A stretch of 64,000 nucleotides of DNA from Haloprofundus marisrubri. GTDB taxonomy: Archaea; Halobacteriota; Halobacteria; Halobacteriales; Haloferacaceae. Shown one piece after another: positions 25,169 to 33,633 of the stretch (positions are counted from its first letter, which is position 1; each line of letters starts with the position of its first letter). The notes beneath the pieces are model-generated. The model was not told where the DNA came from, searched no databases, and saw nothing but the letters and a program-made list of their open reading frames with translations. The position numbers were made by a program, and so were the translations under genes. Where the stretch lies: positions 124,001-188,000 of the forward strand of contig NZ_LOPU01000016.1 of the NCBI RefSeq assembly GCF_001469955.1, given 5' to 3'.

Positions 25169-25495
25169 TCAGAAGTGCTCGGCGGACTCGTTGGAGAACT
25201 GCAGTTCCCCGCCGCGGCCGCCTTCCACGGTGCTACTTCCTTGGTCGCCGGTGCTCGGCACTTTCACCGTCACGTCGCGGACGTCCTCGAAGTCGCGGAT
25301 GAGGTCGGCTTTGATGTTGGTCGCGGTGACGTTGCTGATGCCGCACCCCGAGCAGGTTCCGCCGAGTTCGACGACGACTTCGCCCGTCTCCGGGTTCGCT
25401 TCGCGCACGACGCTCGTCCCGCCGTGCATCTGGATGATGGGCATCTGACCGACCATCCAGTTCTCGATTTGCTCTTTGAGGCTGTCGTCGCTCAT
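25169..25495 (-). CDS. NifU-like Fe-S scaffold domain protein
   Basis: 108 residues, one NifU C-terminal domain with the cluster-binding motif [10 protein letters not shown]. Proteins of this kind hold a [4Fe-4S] cluster for transfer to apoproteins. The domain is preceded by [30 protein letters not shown], where the GG replaces the usual GGD of longer NifU proteins. The C-terminal 25 residues are Gly/Glu-rich. ATG 25495 is preferred to the longer frame (25516), which adds only MGTQTSP. Divergent from the CNNM-like transporter gene. Confidence 0.88.
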   Translation of the reverse strand: MSDDSLKEQIENWMVGQMPIIQMHGGTSVVREANPETGEVVVELGGTCSGCGISNVTATNIKADLIRDFEDVRDVTVKVPSTGDQGSSTVEGGRGGELQFSNESAEHF

Positions 25496-25647
25496 TGGCG
25501 ATGTTTGGGTCCCCACCTATGCGTAAGTTGTGGTTCGCTGTGGCATCCTTCGTGAACAATCGGGACGAACCCGCCGCCGGCCTCCGCTTGCGAACCCGCT
25601 ACCGGCCCCCGCTTGTTTTGTCCCTGCACCGCGAACAGTGCGGGTAC

Positions 25648-26727
25648 ATGGAAGCTCCCGTCGTCGCGGCCCGGTTGTTCGCCGGACTGCTCCTCATTCT
25701 CGCAAACGGCTTCTTCGTCGCCATCGAGTTCGCACTCACGAGGGTCCGGCAGTTCCCAGAGTCCGAATTCCAAGGCTCGAAGGCGCTCGAACGCGCGTGG
25801 AACATGACCGACCGCCTCGAAATCTACCTCACGAGCTGTCAGGTCGGCATCACCGCGACCAGCATCGCCGTCGGTATCGTCGCCGAACCGGCGCTGGCAG
25901 CCATCTTCGAACCGTACATCGAAGGAACGTTCCTCGCCTCGATCAGCGCAGGTGCGATTCTGGCGTTCCTCATCATCAACCTCGTCCATCTTACCCACGG
26001 CGAACAGACACCCACCTACCTCGGTGTCGAACGCAGCAAGTGGGTCTGCAAGTACGGCGCGACGCCGCTGTACTACTTCGCGATGTCCATCTACCCAATC
26101 ATCAAACTCGGTGACGGCGTCGCCAAGTGGACGCTCCGTCTGTTCGGCGTCGAACTCACCCGCTCGTGGACCGAAGCCGAGGAGGACAGCGTCGAGAACC
26201 GCGCGGACCTCCGCCGACAGATGGCGTCGATTCTCGAAGCGGGCGACCTCTCGGAGGAGCGCCGCGAGGAAGTGATGAACGCGCTCGAAGTAGGTGAGCA
26301 ACCGATTTCGGAGGTGATGGTCGACATCGACGAGGTGGCCATGCTCTCGACCGAGTTCTCCGTCGAAGAGAACCTCGCCGTCGTCGAGGCGAACCCACAC
26401 ACGCGATTCCCGCTCACCGGCGAGTCGGTCTCCGACTTCCGCGGCATCGTCTACGCGCCGACAGTCGTCAACGCGTACGAGGAACTCTCGTCGGGCGAGG
26501 CGACGTTCGAAGATATCGCCGCACCGCCGCTGACGTTCGACGCCGGGATAACGGTGAGCGAGGCAATCGACGGGCTTCAAGAGGAAGAACAGGAGCTGGC
26601 GTTCGTCGAAGAGAACGGCGAAATCGTCGGGTTACTCACCGCGACCGACGCCCTCGAAGAGGTGATGGGCGAGATGCGCGACCCGACGGACAGGAAAGCC
26701 GACACCGACGTTCAAGCGACGTCGTAG
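25648..26727 (+). CDS. CNNM/HlyC-CorC type membrane protein (DUF21 plus CBS pair)
   Basis: 359 residues. A DUF21 membrane domain (about 1-190) with four helices and the conserved NGFFVAIEFALTRVR and LTSCQVGITATSIAVGIVAEPAL is followed by a CBS-domain pair (about 200-345, VMVDIDEVAMLS and VGLLTATDALEEVMGE). Relatives move or regulate divalent cations such as Mg2+. The usual C-terminal CorC_HlyC domain is absent, so it is shorter than bacterial members. The start (MEAPVVAARLFAGLL) is placed before the first helix; the open frame upstream to 25495 is the shadow of the divergent NifU gene's upstream region. Confidence 0.88.
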   Translation: MEAPVVAARLFAGLLLILANGFFVAIEFALTRVRQFPESEFQGSKALERAWNMTDRLEIYLTSCQVGITATSIAVGIVAEPALAAIFEPYIEGTFLASISAGAILAFLIINLVHLTHGEQTPTYLGVERSKWVCKYGATPLYYFAMSIYPIIKLGDGVAKWTLRLFGVELTRSWTEAEEDSVENRADLRRQMASILEAGDLSEERREEVMNALEVGEQPISEVMVDIDEVAMLSTEFSVEENLAVVEANPHTRFPLTGESVSDFRGIVYAPTVVNAYEELSSGEATFEDIAAPPLTFDAGITVSEAIDGLQEEEQELAFVEENGEIVGLLTATDALEEVMGEMRDPTDRKADTDVQATS

Positions 26728-26750
26728 CCGCATCGGCCCTGCGACGCGCG

Positions 26751-28247
26751 TTACTGATTGTTCCCGTCTCGTCGCTTCGCCCACCACGCGCCTGCGCCGA
26801 GCGCCGTCACCGCCGTGCCAACGCCGAACCCGGGAGCAACGATAGCCGACGAGTCGTCGATGTCGCCGCTATCACCCGCACTCGCCGGAGTTCCGGCATC
26901 GCTTCCACGGCTCGCATCGTCTCCCGAGTTCGGTCCCGGCGTCGGGGTCAACACGTCCACGTCGCTCGCGTCCGCCTGTCCCAACGACGGCGGGTTCGTC
27001 TGCTGACCTGCGTGGTCGGGGAAGACGTACAGTCGCCCCGGCGTGTCGCCCGTCCCCCTGCTACTGGCGACGAGCATCTGTCCGGGACGCGCGAGGCGGG
27101 CGGTCCAGAAACTCGCCTCGGCGGGTTCGCGCCACCACGCAAGTTCCTCCGGGTTCCGCGGGTCCGAGATGTCGTGGCGTTTGACGCCGCCTCGGTACCA
27201 CGAGGTGTACAGTCTCCCGTCGCGCAGTTCGAGGTTGTGCGCGGTGGTCCAGACGCCGTCGTACGTCGGGTCCGGCGACGCCGGCGGTTCGATAGTCGAG
27301 AGCCGTTGCGGGGCCGTCCGGTTCGAGATATCCCACAGTTCGACGCCGCTCGGCCCACCGACGAGTTGGCCGTCGCTGCGGACGCCCCACGACTCCTTGC
27401 CGACCGCCAGAAGGGTTCCGTTCTCGTTCGTCGCCACGTAGTGGTCGTTACCCGGCGGAATCCGCGACTCCAGTCGGGCATCTCCCCCATCGCCGGCGGC
27501 GAGTTCCGACGGCGGAACGCTTTCGAGACGACCGATGGTCCGCGGATTCGACGGCGTCGAGACGTCGACCATCCACGTGCCGGCGTCCCAGTGGGCGAGG
27601 TAGGCGACGCCGCCCTGTACCCAGATATCGTGGACCGTTCGACGGCCCGCGGAGACGGCCTCCCACTCGGGGTTCTCGTCGAGAAGCGACCACTCGCCGA
27701 CCTGCTGCGGTTCGTCGCCGCGCACGTCCACGACGACGAACGGGTTACGGTCGTACTCGTTGGCGGTCAGATACGCGTAGCCGCCGCTGACGTAGCAGTT
27801 GTGAATCGGGTGGTCGGTCTCGAAAAAGGCGAGCGTCTCCGGGTTCGCGGGGTCGGAGACGTCCTCGACGAGCATCCCCGAGAGCGCGCCCGGGATGCCG
27901 TTCGCGGGGCCGACGACGAACAGCCGATTCCCAGAACCGTCGAGTTTCACGTCCCACACCTGTCGAAGTGGGCCACCCTCACGCTCGGCGAGGAGGTCCT
28001 CTCGGCTGGCGACGACTTTCGGTTGGTCGGCGACGGAGATGTCGACGACGGCGTAGCCGTTGGTTGAGGCGACGAACGCCGTCTGTCCGTCGGGTCCGAC
28101 GACAGCCTCCTTCGCACCGTTCACGTCGACGAACCCGTACGGCCGATACGGCCCGGGATGAGCGGCCGCTCGGTCGGTCGTCAGCGAGGGTACTGCGGAC
28201 AGTCCGAGCGCGGCGGCGCTTCCGCGCAGCACGTCACGTCTGCGCAT
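26751..28247 (-). CDS. Tat-exported LVIVD-repeat protein with PGF-CTERM anchor
   Basis: 498 residues. A twin-arginine signal (MRRRDVLRGSAAALGLSAV) directs Tat export. The mature part consists of repeated beta-propeller-like units (pattern VVVDVRGDEPQQVGEW, MVDVSTPSNPRTIGRL, LWDISNRTAPQRLSTI, HDISDPRNPEELAWW), matching LVIVD repeats. A Ser/Asp/Gly linker and a C-terminal APGFGVGTAVTALGAG plus a WWAKRR cluster follow. That end is a PGF-CTERM signal, a substrate of archaeosortase A, so the protein should be lipid-attached at the cell surface. The substrate or partner is unknown. A TATA-like element GCTTATTCATT lies about 25 nt upstream. Confidence 0.88.
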   Translation of the reverse strand: MRRRDVLRGSAAALGLSAVPSLTTDRAAAHPGPYRPYGFVDVNGAKEAVVGPDGQTAFVASTNGYAVVDISVADQPKVVASREDLLAEREGGPLRQVWDVKLDGSGNRLFVVGPANGIPGALSGMLVEDVSDPANPETLAFFETDHPIHNCYVSGGYAYLTANEYDRNPFVVVDVRGDEPQQVGEWSLLDENPEWEAVSAGRRTVHDIWVQGGVAYLAHWDAGTWMVDVSTPSNPRTIGRLESVPPSELAAGDGGDARLESRIPPGNDHYVATNENGTLLAVGKESWGVRSDGQLVGGPSGVELWDISNRTAPQRLSTIEPPASPDPTYDGVWTTAHNLELRDGRLYTSWYRGGVKRHDISDPRNPEELAWWREPAEASFWTARLARPGQMLVASSRGTGDTPGRLYVFPDHAGQQTNPPSLGQADASDVDVLTPTPGPNSGDDASRGSDAGTPASAGDSGDIDDSSAIVAPGFGVGTAVTALGAGAWWAKRRDGNNQ

Positions 28248-28362
28248 GGGTGTTACTGTGCGTGCAAATGAATAAGCGACGCGGGTACGTGTTCGGTACG
28301 GAATTACTGTGTTCGGCTGATAGTTCGGCCAGTCGAAGTCGGGCCGTACTAGCCGGTGTGCG

Positions 28363-29331
28363 CTACAGTTGCGCTCGGTCGCCTGTGCCTCCGGTCATTG
28401 CACTGGCGAGCGCACCGCGAACCACGACGTCGTCGCCGAGCGTCGTCAGTTGGATGTCGGGGACGTTGATGAACACCATTTCGTCCATCTTCCGGCGGAT
28501 GGGTTCGAGAATCTCCTCGGGGTTGTTCAGCGCCACCGCGCCGCCGATGAAGATGACGAGCGGCGCAAAGGAGTGAATCGTGTTGGCGACGCCCATCGCG
28601 TTCCAGTGGCCGACTTGGTCGATGACGTAGTCGGCGAACTCGTCTTCGCCGGCGTTCTCGAACACGTCGATAGCCGAAAAGTCGGGGTCTTCGACGGGGA
28701 GAACGGTGTCGACGGGGTCCTCGGCGTGCAGTTCCTCCGCATAGCGCGGGATGTTGTTCCCCGAGCAGTACGCTTCCCAGTGACCGTCGTGGCCGCACCC
28801 GCAGGTTCTGAACCCGTGGGGGTCGATGGTCATGTGACCGACTTCGCCCGCGTTGCCGTCCCACCCGCTGAGTACCTCGCCGTCGACGCAGACGCCCGCG
28901 CCGATACCCGAGGAGATGGTGAGGTACACCATGTCGTCGGGGTTGCGGTCGGAGTAGAACCGCTCGCCGATGACGCCCGCGTTCGTGTCGTTGTGGAGGT
29001 AGATTTCGTCGGTCTCCAAGAGGTTCGACAGTGGCCCTGTCAGGGGGATGCGGTCGATAGTGTCAGGCAGGTTCGCCGGTTGCTCTATCGCTCCTTCCGC
29101 GAGGTCCAGCGGACCGATAGAGCCGATGCCTGCGGCGACGGCGTCGGTCGGGTCGACGCCTGCTTCGTCGCAGGCCTCGCGGACGACGCTGAGCACCTCT
29201 TCGGTGACCGCGATTCCGGTTGGGCCGCGCGGCGTGCCGTGCTTCGTGTTTCCGAGGATGGTTCCGTCGTCGTCGGCGACGACTGCTCGGACGTTCGTCG
29301 CGCCGAGGTCGACGCCCACGTAGTAGGCCAT
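28363..29331 (-). CDS. ROK family glucokinase-like sugar kinase
   Basis: 322 residues, cytosolic. ATP-dependent sugar kinase of the ROK family: N-terminal phosphate-binding GVDLGATNVRAVVADDDG, ROK block GNAGEVGHMTID, and zinc-binding CGCGHDGHWEAYCSG (the C-G-C-G-x2-G-C/H pattern). The catalytic Asp is in YLHNDTNAGV. Haloarchaeal members act as glucokinases (family knowledge). Start MAYYVGVDLGATN at 29331; a longer frame adds MQLSGVTVVVST without support. Minus-strand GCAGTTAAGTGG (29355-29366) may be the TATA region. Confidence 0.92.
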   Translation of the reverse strand: MAYYVGVDLGATNVRAVVADDDGTILGNTKHGTPRGPTGIAVTEEVLSVVREACDEAGVDPTDAVAAGIGSIGPLDLAEGAIEQPANLPDTIDRIPLTGPLSNLLETDEIYLHNDTNAGVIGERFYSDRNPDDMVYLTISSGIGAGVCVDGEVLSGWDGNAGEVGHMTIDPHGFRTCGCGHDGHWEAYCSGNNIPRYAEELHAEDPVDTVLPVEDPDFSAIDVFENAGEDEFADYVIDQVGHWNAMGVANTIHSFAPLVIFIGGAVALNNPEEILEPIRRKMDEMVFINVPDIQLTTLGDDVVVRGALASAMTGGTGDRAQL

Positions 29332-29467
29332 TGTACTCACAACCACGGTCACGCCACTTAACTGCACAGATTCGATGCGTCAGATGCCGGCGCTTATCTC
29401 ACGTAATCAGCCAGTAGGCACCCCCTACTGTACGGATTAAGTCACCGAATAACAGTGTACTCGGTCT

Positions 29468-30160
29468 CTAGTTACTGTTTCCGGCGTTCGCCGTGTTCGT
29501 CGGCAGTTTCGGAATCAACCACGTCAAAAACGCGTCGGGACTGCGCGTCTGCGTCCACACGCGACCGGGACCTTCGAACTCGCAGACGAGTCCCTCGCCG
29601 CTGAACAGCGTTGAGCGGAGGCCACCGATGGCTCGCACGTCGAACGACGCCGACGACTCGAAGGCGACGATATGGCCGGTGTCGACGGTGTACGTCTCAC
29701 CGTCGGCCAGTTCTCGTTCCCGAATCGCGCCGTAACTGGAGAGAAACGCCGGTCCCGACCCTTCCAGACGGAGCAAGAACACTCCCTCGCCGCCGAAGAA
29801 CGACCGTCCGCCACCGAACTGCGTGTCGAGTTCGATATCCCGCGCCGACGCGAGATACGACCCCGACTGGACGAACAGCGTCTCGTCTTCGAGGTAGCAG
29901 TCGACGATATCTCCCGGCAACGGCGGTGCGAGCGTCAGTTCGCCCGCCTCGCGGGCCGTAAACGTGTTCTGAAAGAAGCTCTCGCCCCCGAGCAAACTCC
30001 GCTTGAGCGACCCGAAGAGGCCGCCGTTCGCGCCCGTCTCGACGTCGATACCGGCGTCGCAACTGACCATCGACCCCGCTTCCGTACGAACCGCCTCGCC
30101 GCTCTCCAACGAGAGCGTGAGAAGCGAAAAGGAGGGTCTGAACTCGATTTCGTGCTCCAT
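29468..30160 (-). CDS. TIGR00266/AIM24 family protein
   Basis: 230 residues, beta-rich soluble protein. It starts MEHEIEFRPSFSLLTLSL and holds the family's GSMVSCDAGIDVETG, GGESFFQNTF and GLVCEFEGPGRVWTQTR. The last of these is the diagnostic G-P-G-x-V-W-x-Q-T/S motif. AIM24 relatives in mitochondria affect cristae/respiratory assembly; archaeal roles are unknown. The gene is 54 nt downstream of the UspA gene on the same strand, so the two may be co-transcribed. Confidence 0.88.
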   Translation of the reverse strand: MEHEIEFRPSFSLLTLSLESGEAVRTEAGSMVSCDAGIDVETGANGGLFGSLKRSLLGGESFFQNTFTAREAGELTLAPPLPGDIVDCYLEDETLFVQSGSYLASARDIELDTQFGGGRSFFGGEGVFLLRLEGSGPAFLSSYGAIRERELADGETYTVDTGHIVAFESSASFDVRAIGGLRSTLFSGEGLVCEFEGPGRVWTQTRSPDAFLTWLIPKLPTNTANAGNSN

Positions 30161-30213
30161 GTGGGTGTGCGCCACACGGAAGAAGATGAGTGTTCGCCTC
30201 GTTTCGGGCGGTC

Positions 30214-30675
30214 TCAGTTCTCGGAACGGACGAACGTCACCGGACACGGTGCCGAGAGCATGACTTCCTGTGCGGTGCTGCCGAAGACCGCTTTTCCGGT
30301 GGGAGAGCGCTGGCGGCCGCCGACGATAATCTGGTCGGCATCGACGCTCGAGGCGAGGTCGACGATGCTCGTACCGTGCTTACCGACGGCACCGCGAACG
30401 TCGTAGTCGATACCCGACTCGTCGAGCATCTCCGTCAGGTCGCGTATCGTCGCGTGGCGCGACGCCACGTCGTCGGGCGAGACTTCCTCGGCCGTCGTGT
30501 CGAACTCCAGTTTGTCTATCGTCTCGTCGTACTCCTGTCGGGTGAAGACGTGTCCGAGAACGACTGTCGCACCGGTCGGGCCGGCGATGTCGACGGCGAC
30601 TTCGCCGAGTCGTTCGATGCGCTCGGCGTCTCCCGCACCGACTGCCAACAGAATCGTGTCTACTGCCATATCCAT
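30214..30675 (-). CDS. Universal stress protein UspA
   Basis: 153 residues (151 if it starts at 30669). One UspA domain: AVDTILLAVGAGDAERIERL, then a GATVVLGHVF strand, DESGIDYDVRGAVGKHGTSIVDLASSVDAD, and the nucleotide-binding loop GGRQRSPTGKAVFGSTAQEVMLSAPCPVTFV (G-x2-R-x-P-x-G-x9-S pattern). ATP binding is therefore likely. The TATA-like CTTTTAAGT at 30693-30701 places transcription start within a few bases of both candidate starts, so the mRNA is leaderless and the choice between 30675 and 30669 is open. Confidence 0.9.
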   Translation of the reverse strand: MDMAVDTILLAVGAGDAERIERLGEVAVDIAGPTGATVVLGHVFTRQEYDETIDKLEFDTTAEEVSPDDVASRHATIRDLTEMLDESGIDYDVRGAVGKHGTSIVDLASSVDADQIIVGGRQRSPTGKAVFGSTAQEVMLSAPCPVTFVRSEN

Positions 30676-30692
30676 GCGTAATCCGGTCCCGG

Positions 30693-30701
30693 ACTTAAAA
30701 G
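30693..30701 (-). promoter_or_regulatory. TATA-like box of uspA
   Basis: Minus-strand CTTTTAAGT about 22-28 nt before the two candidate start codons at 30675 and 30669. Confidence 0.55.
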
Positions 30702-30859
30702 TGACGGAGGATTTACTCAATAACGAATAAACATTTCATGCCGCCTGCGGTCGCTCTACACCGATGGATGTGAGCAATACACATGAAAATTGTCCCGAAC
30801 CCATCGATGGAGAGTCCGCGACGGTCCACACTTTTGCTCGCAGCGACCGATTGTGGCGT

Positions 30860-31597
30860 ATGCTCGCTCCCGACCTCTCGGGTCGTACCGTTCTCGTCAC
30901 TGGTAGCGCGAAAGGCATCGGCCGCGAACTCCTGCTCTCGGCGGCCGACTGCGGGGCCGACGTCGCCGTCCACTACCATTCGAGCGCCGACGAAGCCGAG
31001 GAGGTGGCCGCCGAAGCCGAAGAACGCGGCGTTTCGACGACCACGGTCCAAGGCGACGTGACCGACCCCGACGGCGTCGACGAGTTGTTCTCGACCGTCG
31101 AATCCGACCTCGGGAGCGTCGACGTGCTGGTCAACAACGTCGGCGACTTCGCGCCTTCACACTGGGAGGATATCGAGTTCGACACGTGGCAGCGCGTCGT
31201 AGAGACGAACTTCTACGGGACGTATCTCTGCTCGAAACGCGCGCTCTCGGGGATGCGCGACAACGACTGGGGCCGCATCGTCAGCGTCGGCTACGCAGGG
31301 AGCGAGAAGGCACTCGTCTATCCGAAGAACTTCCCGTACTTCGTCGCCAAAACTGGAGTCTTGATGTTCACGCGGATGCTCGCCGCCGACACCCAAGATT
31401 CGAGGATTACGGTCAACGCCATCTCGCCGTACGTCGTCGAGAACTCCGACGAGTTCCCCGACGAACTGCCCCGCGGCCGTCCGGCCTCCTTCGAGGATAT
31501 GTCACAGGCGATGTTGTTCTTCCTCCACGAGGACAGCGACTACATCAGCGGCGAAAACATCGAAGTCGACGGCGGGTGGCTGCCGGAGACGCTCTGA
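30860..31597 (+). CDS. SDR family oxidoreductase
   Basis: 245 residues, cytosolic NAD(P)-dependent short-chain dehydrogenase. Rossmann motif TGSAKGIGRELLLSAADCG, NNVGD, a Ser in IVSVGYAGS, and Y-x3-K as YFVAKTGV, plus the C-terminal NAISPYVVE and ENIEVDGGW typical of FabG-like proteins. The region ALVYPKNFPYF lies before the active Tyr. The substrate is unknown. I choose ATG 30860 because MLAPDLSGRTVLVTG is the standard SDR beginning; the 32 codons before it (from 30764) have low-GC, non-coding composition. Confidence 0.9.
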   Translation: MLAPDLSGRTVLVTGSAKGIGRELLLSAADCGADVAVHYHSSADEAEEVAAEAEERGVSTTTVQGDVTDPDGVDELFSTVESDLGSVDVLVNNVGDFAPSHWEDIEFDTWQRVVETNFYGTYLCSKRALSGMRDNDWGRIVSVGYAGSEKALVYPKNFPYFVAKTGVLMFTRMLAADTQDSRITVNAISPYVVENSDEFPDELPRGRPASFEDMSQAMLFFLHEDSDYISGENIEVDGGWLPETL

Positions 31598-31603
31598 CAC
31601 GAC

Positions 31604-31968
31604 CTTTTGCGCTGCGGAGCGGCTTCGCCGCTCCTCGGCAAAAGCTCGACCAAAAGCACAGCGTCACCCCCTCAGGCGCTTCGCGCCTTCGAGGGTTCCT
31701 CGGCCCACTCGCTCGGCTTCGCCTCGCTCGTGGTCGAACTGCTGGCGGTGACCCTCCACCGGCCGGTCGTCGCTCGGCTGTTGTACCGCGAGCGACCGTA
31801 GGGAGCGAGCGGGCCGACGACCGAGCGGAATCGTTCGAGACGGCTTCGCCGTCTCGTGATGACGAAAATCGCCAGTGGCGATTTTCGAACCACGAAGTGA
31901 AGCGAGGGAGGAGTGCTTTTGGTCGAGCTTTTGCCGAGGGCTGGCGGAGCCAGCCCGCAGCGCAAAAG
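31604..31968. repeat. 365-bp foldback element with covarying internal hairpins
   Basis: No gene is seen in this 380-bp gap. Its ends are 56-nt inverted repeats (31604-31659 and 31913-31968). The two arms share their outer 14 and inner 27 bases exactly; the 15 bases between differ, but each is itself a hairpin (AGCGGC/GCCGCT with loop TTC at left, GCTGGC/GCCAGC with loop TCC at right), so pairing is conserved while sequence is not. Further hairpins lie inside: AGGCGC/GCGCCT (31675-31689), GAGACGGC/GCCGTCTC (31837-31855), and CGAAAATCGCC/GGCGATTTTCG (11-bp stem, 31863-31887). The right end is 10 bp from the DUF5611 stop. No transposase and no target duplication are seen. Confidence 0.75.
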
Positions 31969-31977
31969 CTGGGTGTT

Positions 31978-32361
31978 CTAGACGTCAGGCGCGTCGTCTT
32001 CGACGGCGCGCTTCATCGACTCGCGGCGCGACTTCGCGTCCCGGCCCGTCACTTCGAGCAGGAAGTCGTTCTTGGCGCTGACGGCGTCTTGGGCGGCGTC
32101 GGCGTTGCCCTCGGCGATGACCTCTGCGGCGTCGCGCTCTTCGAAGTGGACGGCGAGTTGGTCTTTCTTGCCGCTGAACGTCGCCGCGCCGGCGACGATG
32201 CGCTCGAAGACCGGGTTGTCGGGGTCGCCGACGACGTACAGTTCGTGACCGTCGTGTTCCTCGGTGCCCGTGACCGGGCCGAAGTAGCCCTCGATGGTCG
32301 CTTTGAGGTCGGGTGCGTTCTCGTCGAGCGTCTCGCCGCGTCGCATCTTGTACTGCTTCAT
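31978..32361 (-). CDS. DUF5611 family protein
   Basis: 127 residues, soluble, acidic. The N-terminal MKQYKMRRGETLDENAPDLKATIEGYFG and the middle VTGTEEHDGHELYVVGDPDNPVFERIVAGAA are typical of DUF5611, a conserved archaeal family without known function. The start is fixed by MKQYKMRRG. A TATA-like GGTATATAG (32411-32419 region) lies about 53 nt upstream, implying a leader of roughly 25 nt. The gene ends 10 bp from the foldback element. Confidence 0.85.
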   Translation of the reverse strand: MKQYKMRRGETLDENAPDLKATIEGYFGPVTGTEEHDGHELYVVGDPDNPVFERIVAGAATFSGKKDQLAVHFEERDAAEVIAEGNADAAQDAVSAKNDFLLEVTGRDAKSRRESMKRAVEDDAPDV

Positions 32362-32410
32362 GCGCCACCGTTCGCGAGGGGATGGTTTACTTGTTTCGTC
32401 CGAGTCTGCC

Positions 32411-32440
32411 CTATATACCCGTGTCAGACGCTGACGGGTA
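32411..32440 (-). promoter_or_regulatory. TATA box and adjacent imperfect hairpin upstream of the DUF5611 gene
   Basis: CTATATA at 32411-32417 is the clearest TATA box in the window (minus strand TATATAG). It is followed by an inverted repeat TACCCGTGTCAG/CTGACGGGTA (32416-32440, two-base bulge) that overlaps the BRE/TATA area. That position could serve as an operator or as the hairpin of the convergent side; a T-run is not present. Confidence 0.45.
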
Positions 32441-32474
32441 GTTTGGCGCGCTCCTCGCCCTCACCACTCACTGC

Positions 32475-32480
32475 AAAAAA
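32475..32480 (-). terminator. T-run terminator after the zinc-ribbon gene
   Basis: Six A on the plus strand (minus-strand GCCTTTTTTGCAG) starting 8 nt past the stop at 32489. Confidence 0.5.
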
Positions 32481-32488
32481 GGCTGCGG

Positions 32489-33358
32489 CTAGCGCTCGCG
32501 TTCGGTGATGTAGCCCCGACGGCACTCGGGACAGATGTCGCCTGCACGGAGCGAACTCCCGTTGGCGGGGCGGGCGAGGCCGCACTCCGGACAGGCGTAC
32601 TCCGTCGGTACGTCCTCGCTTCGCGTCTCCAGTTCGACGGCCGATTCGGCACGGGTGAACCCCTCGGCGGTGTCGCTCGCGCCGTTGAGTTGCCCGTTGC
32701 CGTTACTGATGAACTCCGCGTCGTAGCCGTCGCGGTCCGGATACTCGGTGTCGTAGTCGCTGCGCTCGGGAGCGAGGCCGCCGAACGTTACGTCGGTTGC
32801 CGACCCGTCCGAAGGTTCGGCGTCGAACCCTTCGTCCTCGCCGGCGACTTCCGGCCACGGCGACGGGTCGTCTTCGGCCTCGTCTTCCTCGACGCTCTCA
32901 CCGTTCTCGATTCCCTCGTCGCCTTCGAGTTCTTCGACGGTCGGCATCCGGTCGTCGTCTTCCGCACCGACGTTCGCCTCGGGCCACTCGCCGGGTTGTC
33001 GCTCCCGTTCCGGTTCGGGTTCGGGGTCGTCGTCCTCGTCGTCGAGAATGATGCCGTCGTCCTCTTCGGCGCTCTGCGGTGGCTCGAACTCGTCGTTCTC
33101 GTCGAACTGTTCGTCGATGGTGTCGCCGGTGAGTTCCGTCTCCGCTTCGAACTCGTCCGCCGGGTCGTCGTCGTGCGCCGCTTCAGCACCCGGAACCGCG
33201 GTAACCTCCTTGTTCTCGCTGACGACCTGCGTCTCGCCGCAGCGGACGCACGTTTTCACCTCGCGGATGGTGACAACCATCTCTTCGCCGCTTTCCTCCC
33301 GCTCGCGCTCTAACTCCGGTTCGCCGAAGTCGTGGCCGAGCAGACACCTGAGTCCCAT
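32489..33358 (-). CDS. Zinc-ribbon protein with long acidic linker
   Basis: 289 residues. The N-terminus MGLRCLLGHDFGEP and a CVRCGETQV half-ribbon (residues ~37-45) begin the protein; the C-terminus has a rubredoxin-like zinc ribbon CPECGLARPANGSSLRAGDICPECRRGY. Between them lie about 190 residues that are almost all Asp, Glu, Pro, Gly and Ser (e.g. DDEDDDPEPEPERERQ), probably disordered. The family is conserved in haloarchaea without known function. The TATA-like GTTTTTAGTC (33381-33390) is 27 nt upstream and a T-run follows the stop. Confidence 0.85.
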   Translation of the reverse strand: MGLRCLLGHDFGEPELEREREESGEEMVVTIREVKTCVRCGETQVVSENKEVTAVPGAEAAHDDDPADEFEAETELTGDTIDEQFDENDEFEPPQSAEEDDGIILDDEDDDPEPEPERERQPGEWPEANVGAEDDDRMPTVEELEGDEGIENGESVEEDEAEDDPSPWPEVAGEDEGFDAEPSDGSATDVTFGGLAPERSDYDTEYPDRDGYDAEFISNGNGQLNGASDTAEGFTRAESAVELETRSEDVPTEYACPECGLARPANGSSLRAGDICPECRRGYITERER

Positions 33359-33380
33359 TGCCGGGACTTCCGACCTCCGT

Positions 33381-33390
33381 GACTAAAAAC
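33381..33390 (-). promoter_or_regulatory. TATA-like box of the zinc-ribbon gene
   Basis: Minus-strand GTTTTTAGTC about 27 nt before the ATG at 33358, consistent with a leaderless mRNA. Confidence 0.5.
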
Positions 33391-33633
33391 TACCCCCTCG
33401 GCGTCTGACGCGCGGCCGACGCCGACGGGGGGGTGACGGCAGTCGACGGCGAGAGTCGCCACGGTCAGACGGGGTCGACTCGTCGGTGTTTGTCTCGGCC
33501 GCCCCCGACGTTCTACGACTTCTCACGACCTCTCCGACCGCTCGAACCCGACAGCGGGGACGACGACCACGGCCCGAGGACAGTCTTTTCGGTCGCCGGT
33601 AACGGTAAACCGGTTGAGAGGCATGCATACTGT

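Noticed and set aside
30764-30859. N-terminal extension of the SDR protein to the ATG at 30764
   Set aside because: These 32 codons have AT-rich, non-haloarchaeal composition and the SDR fold starts at 30860.
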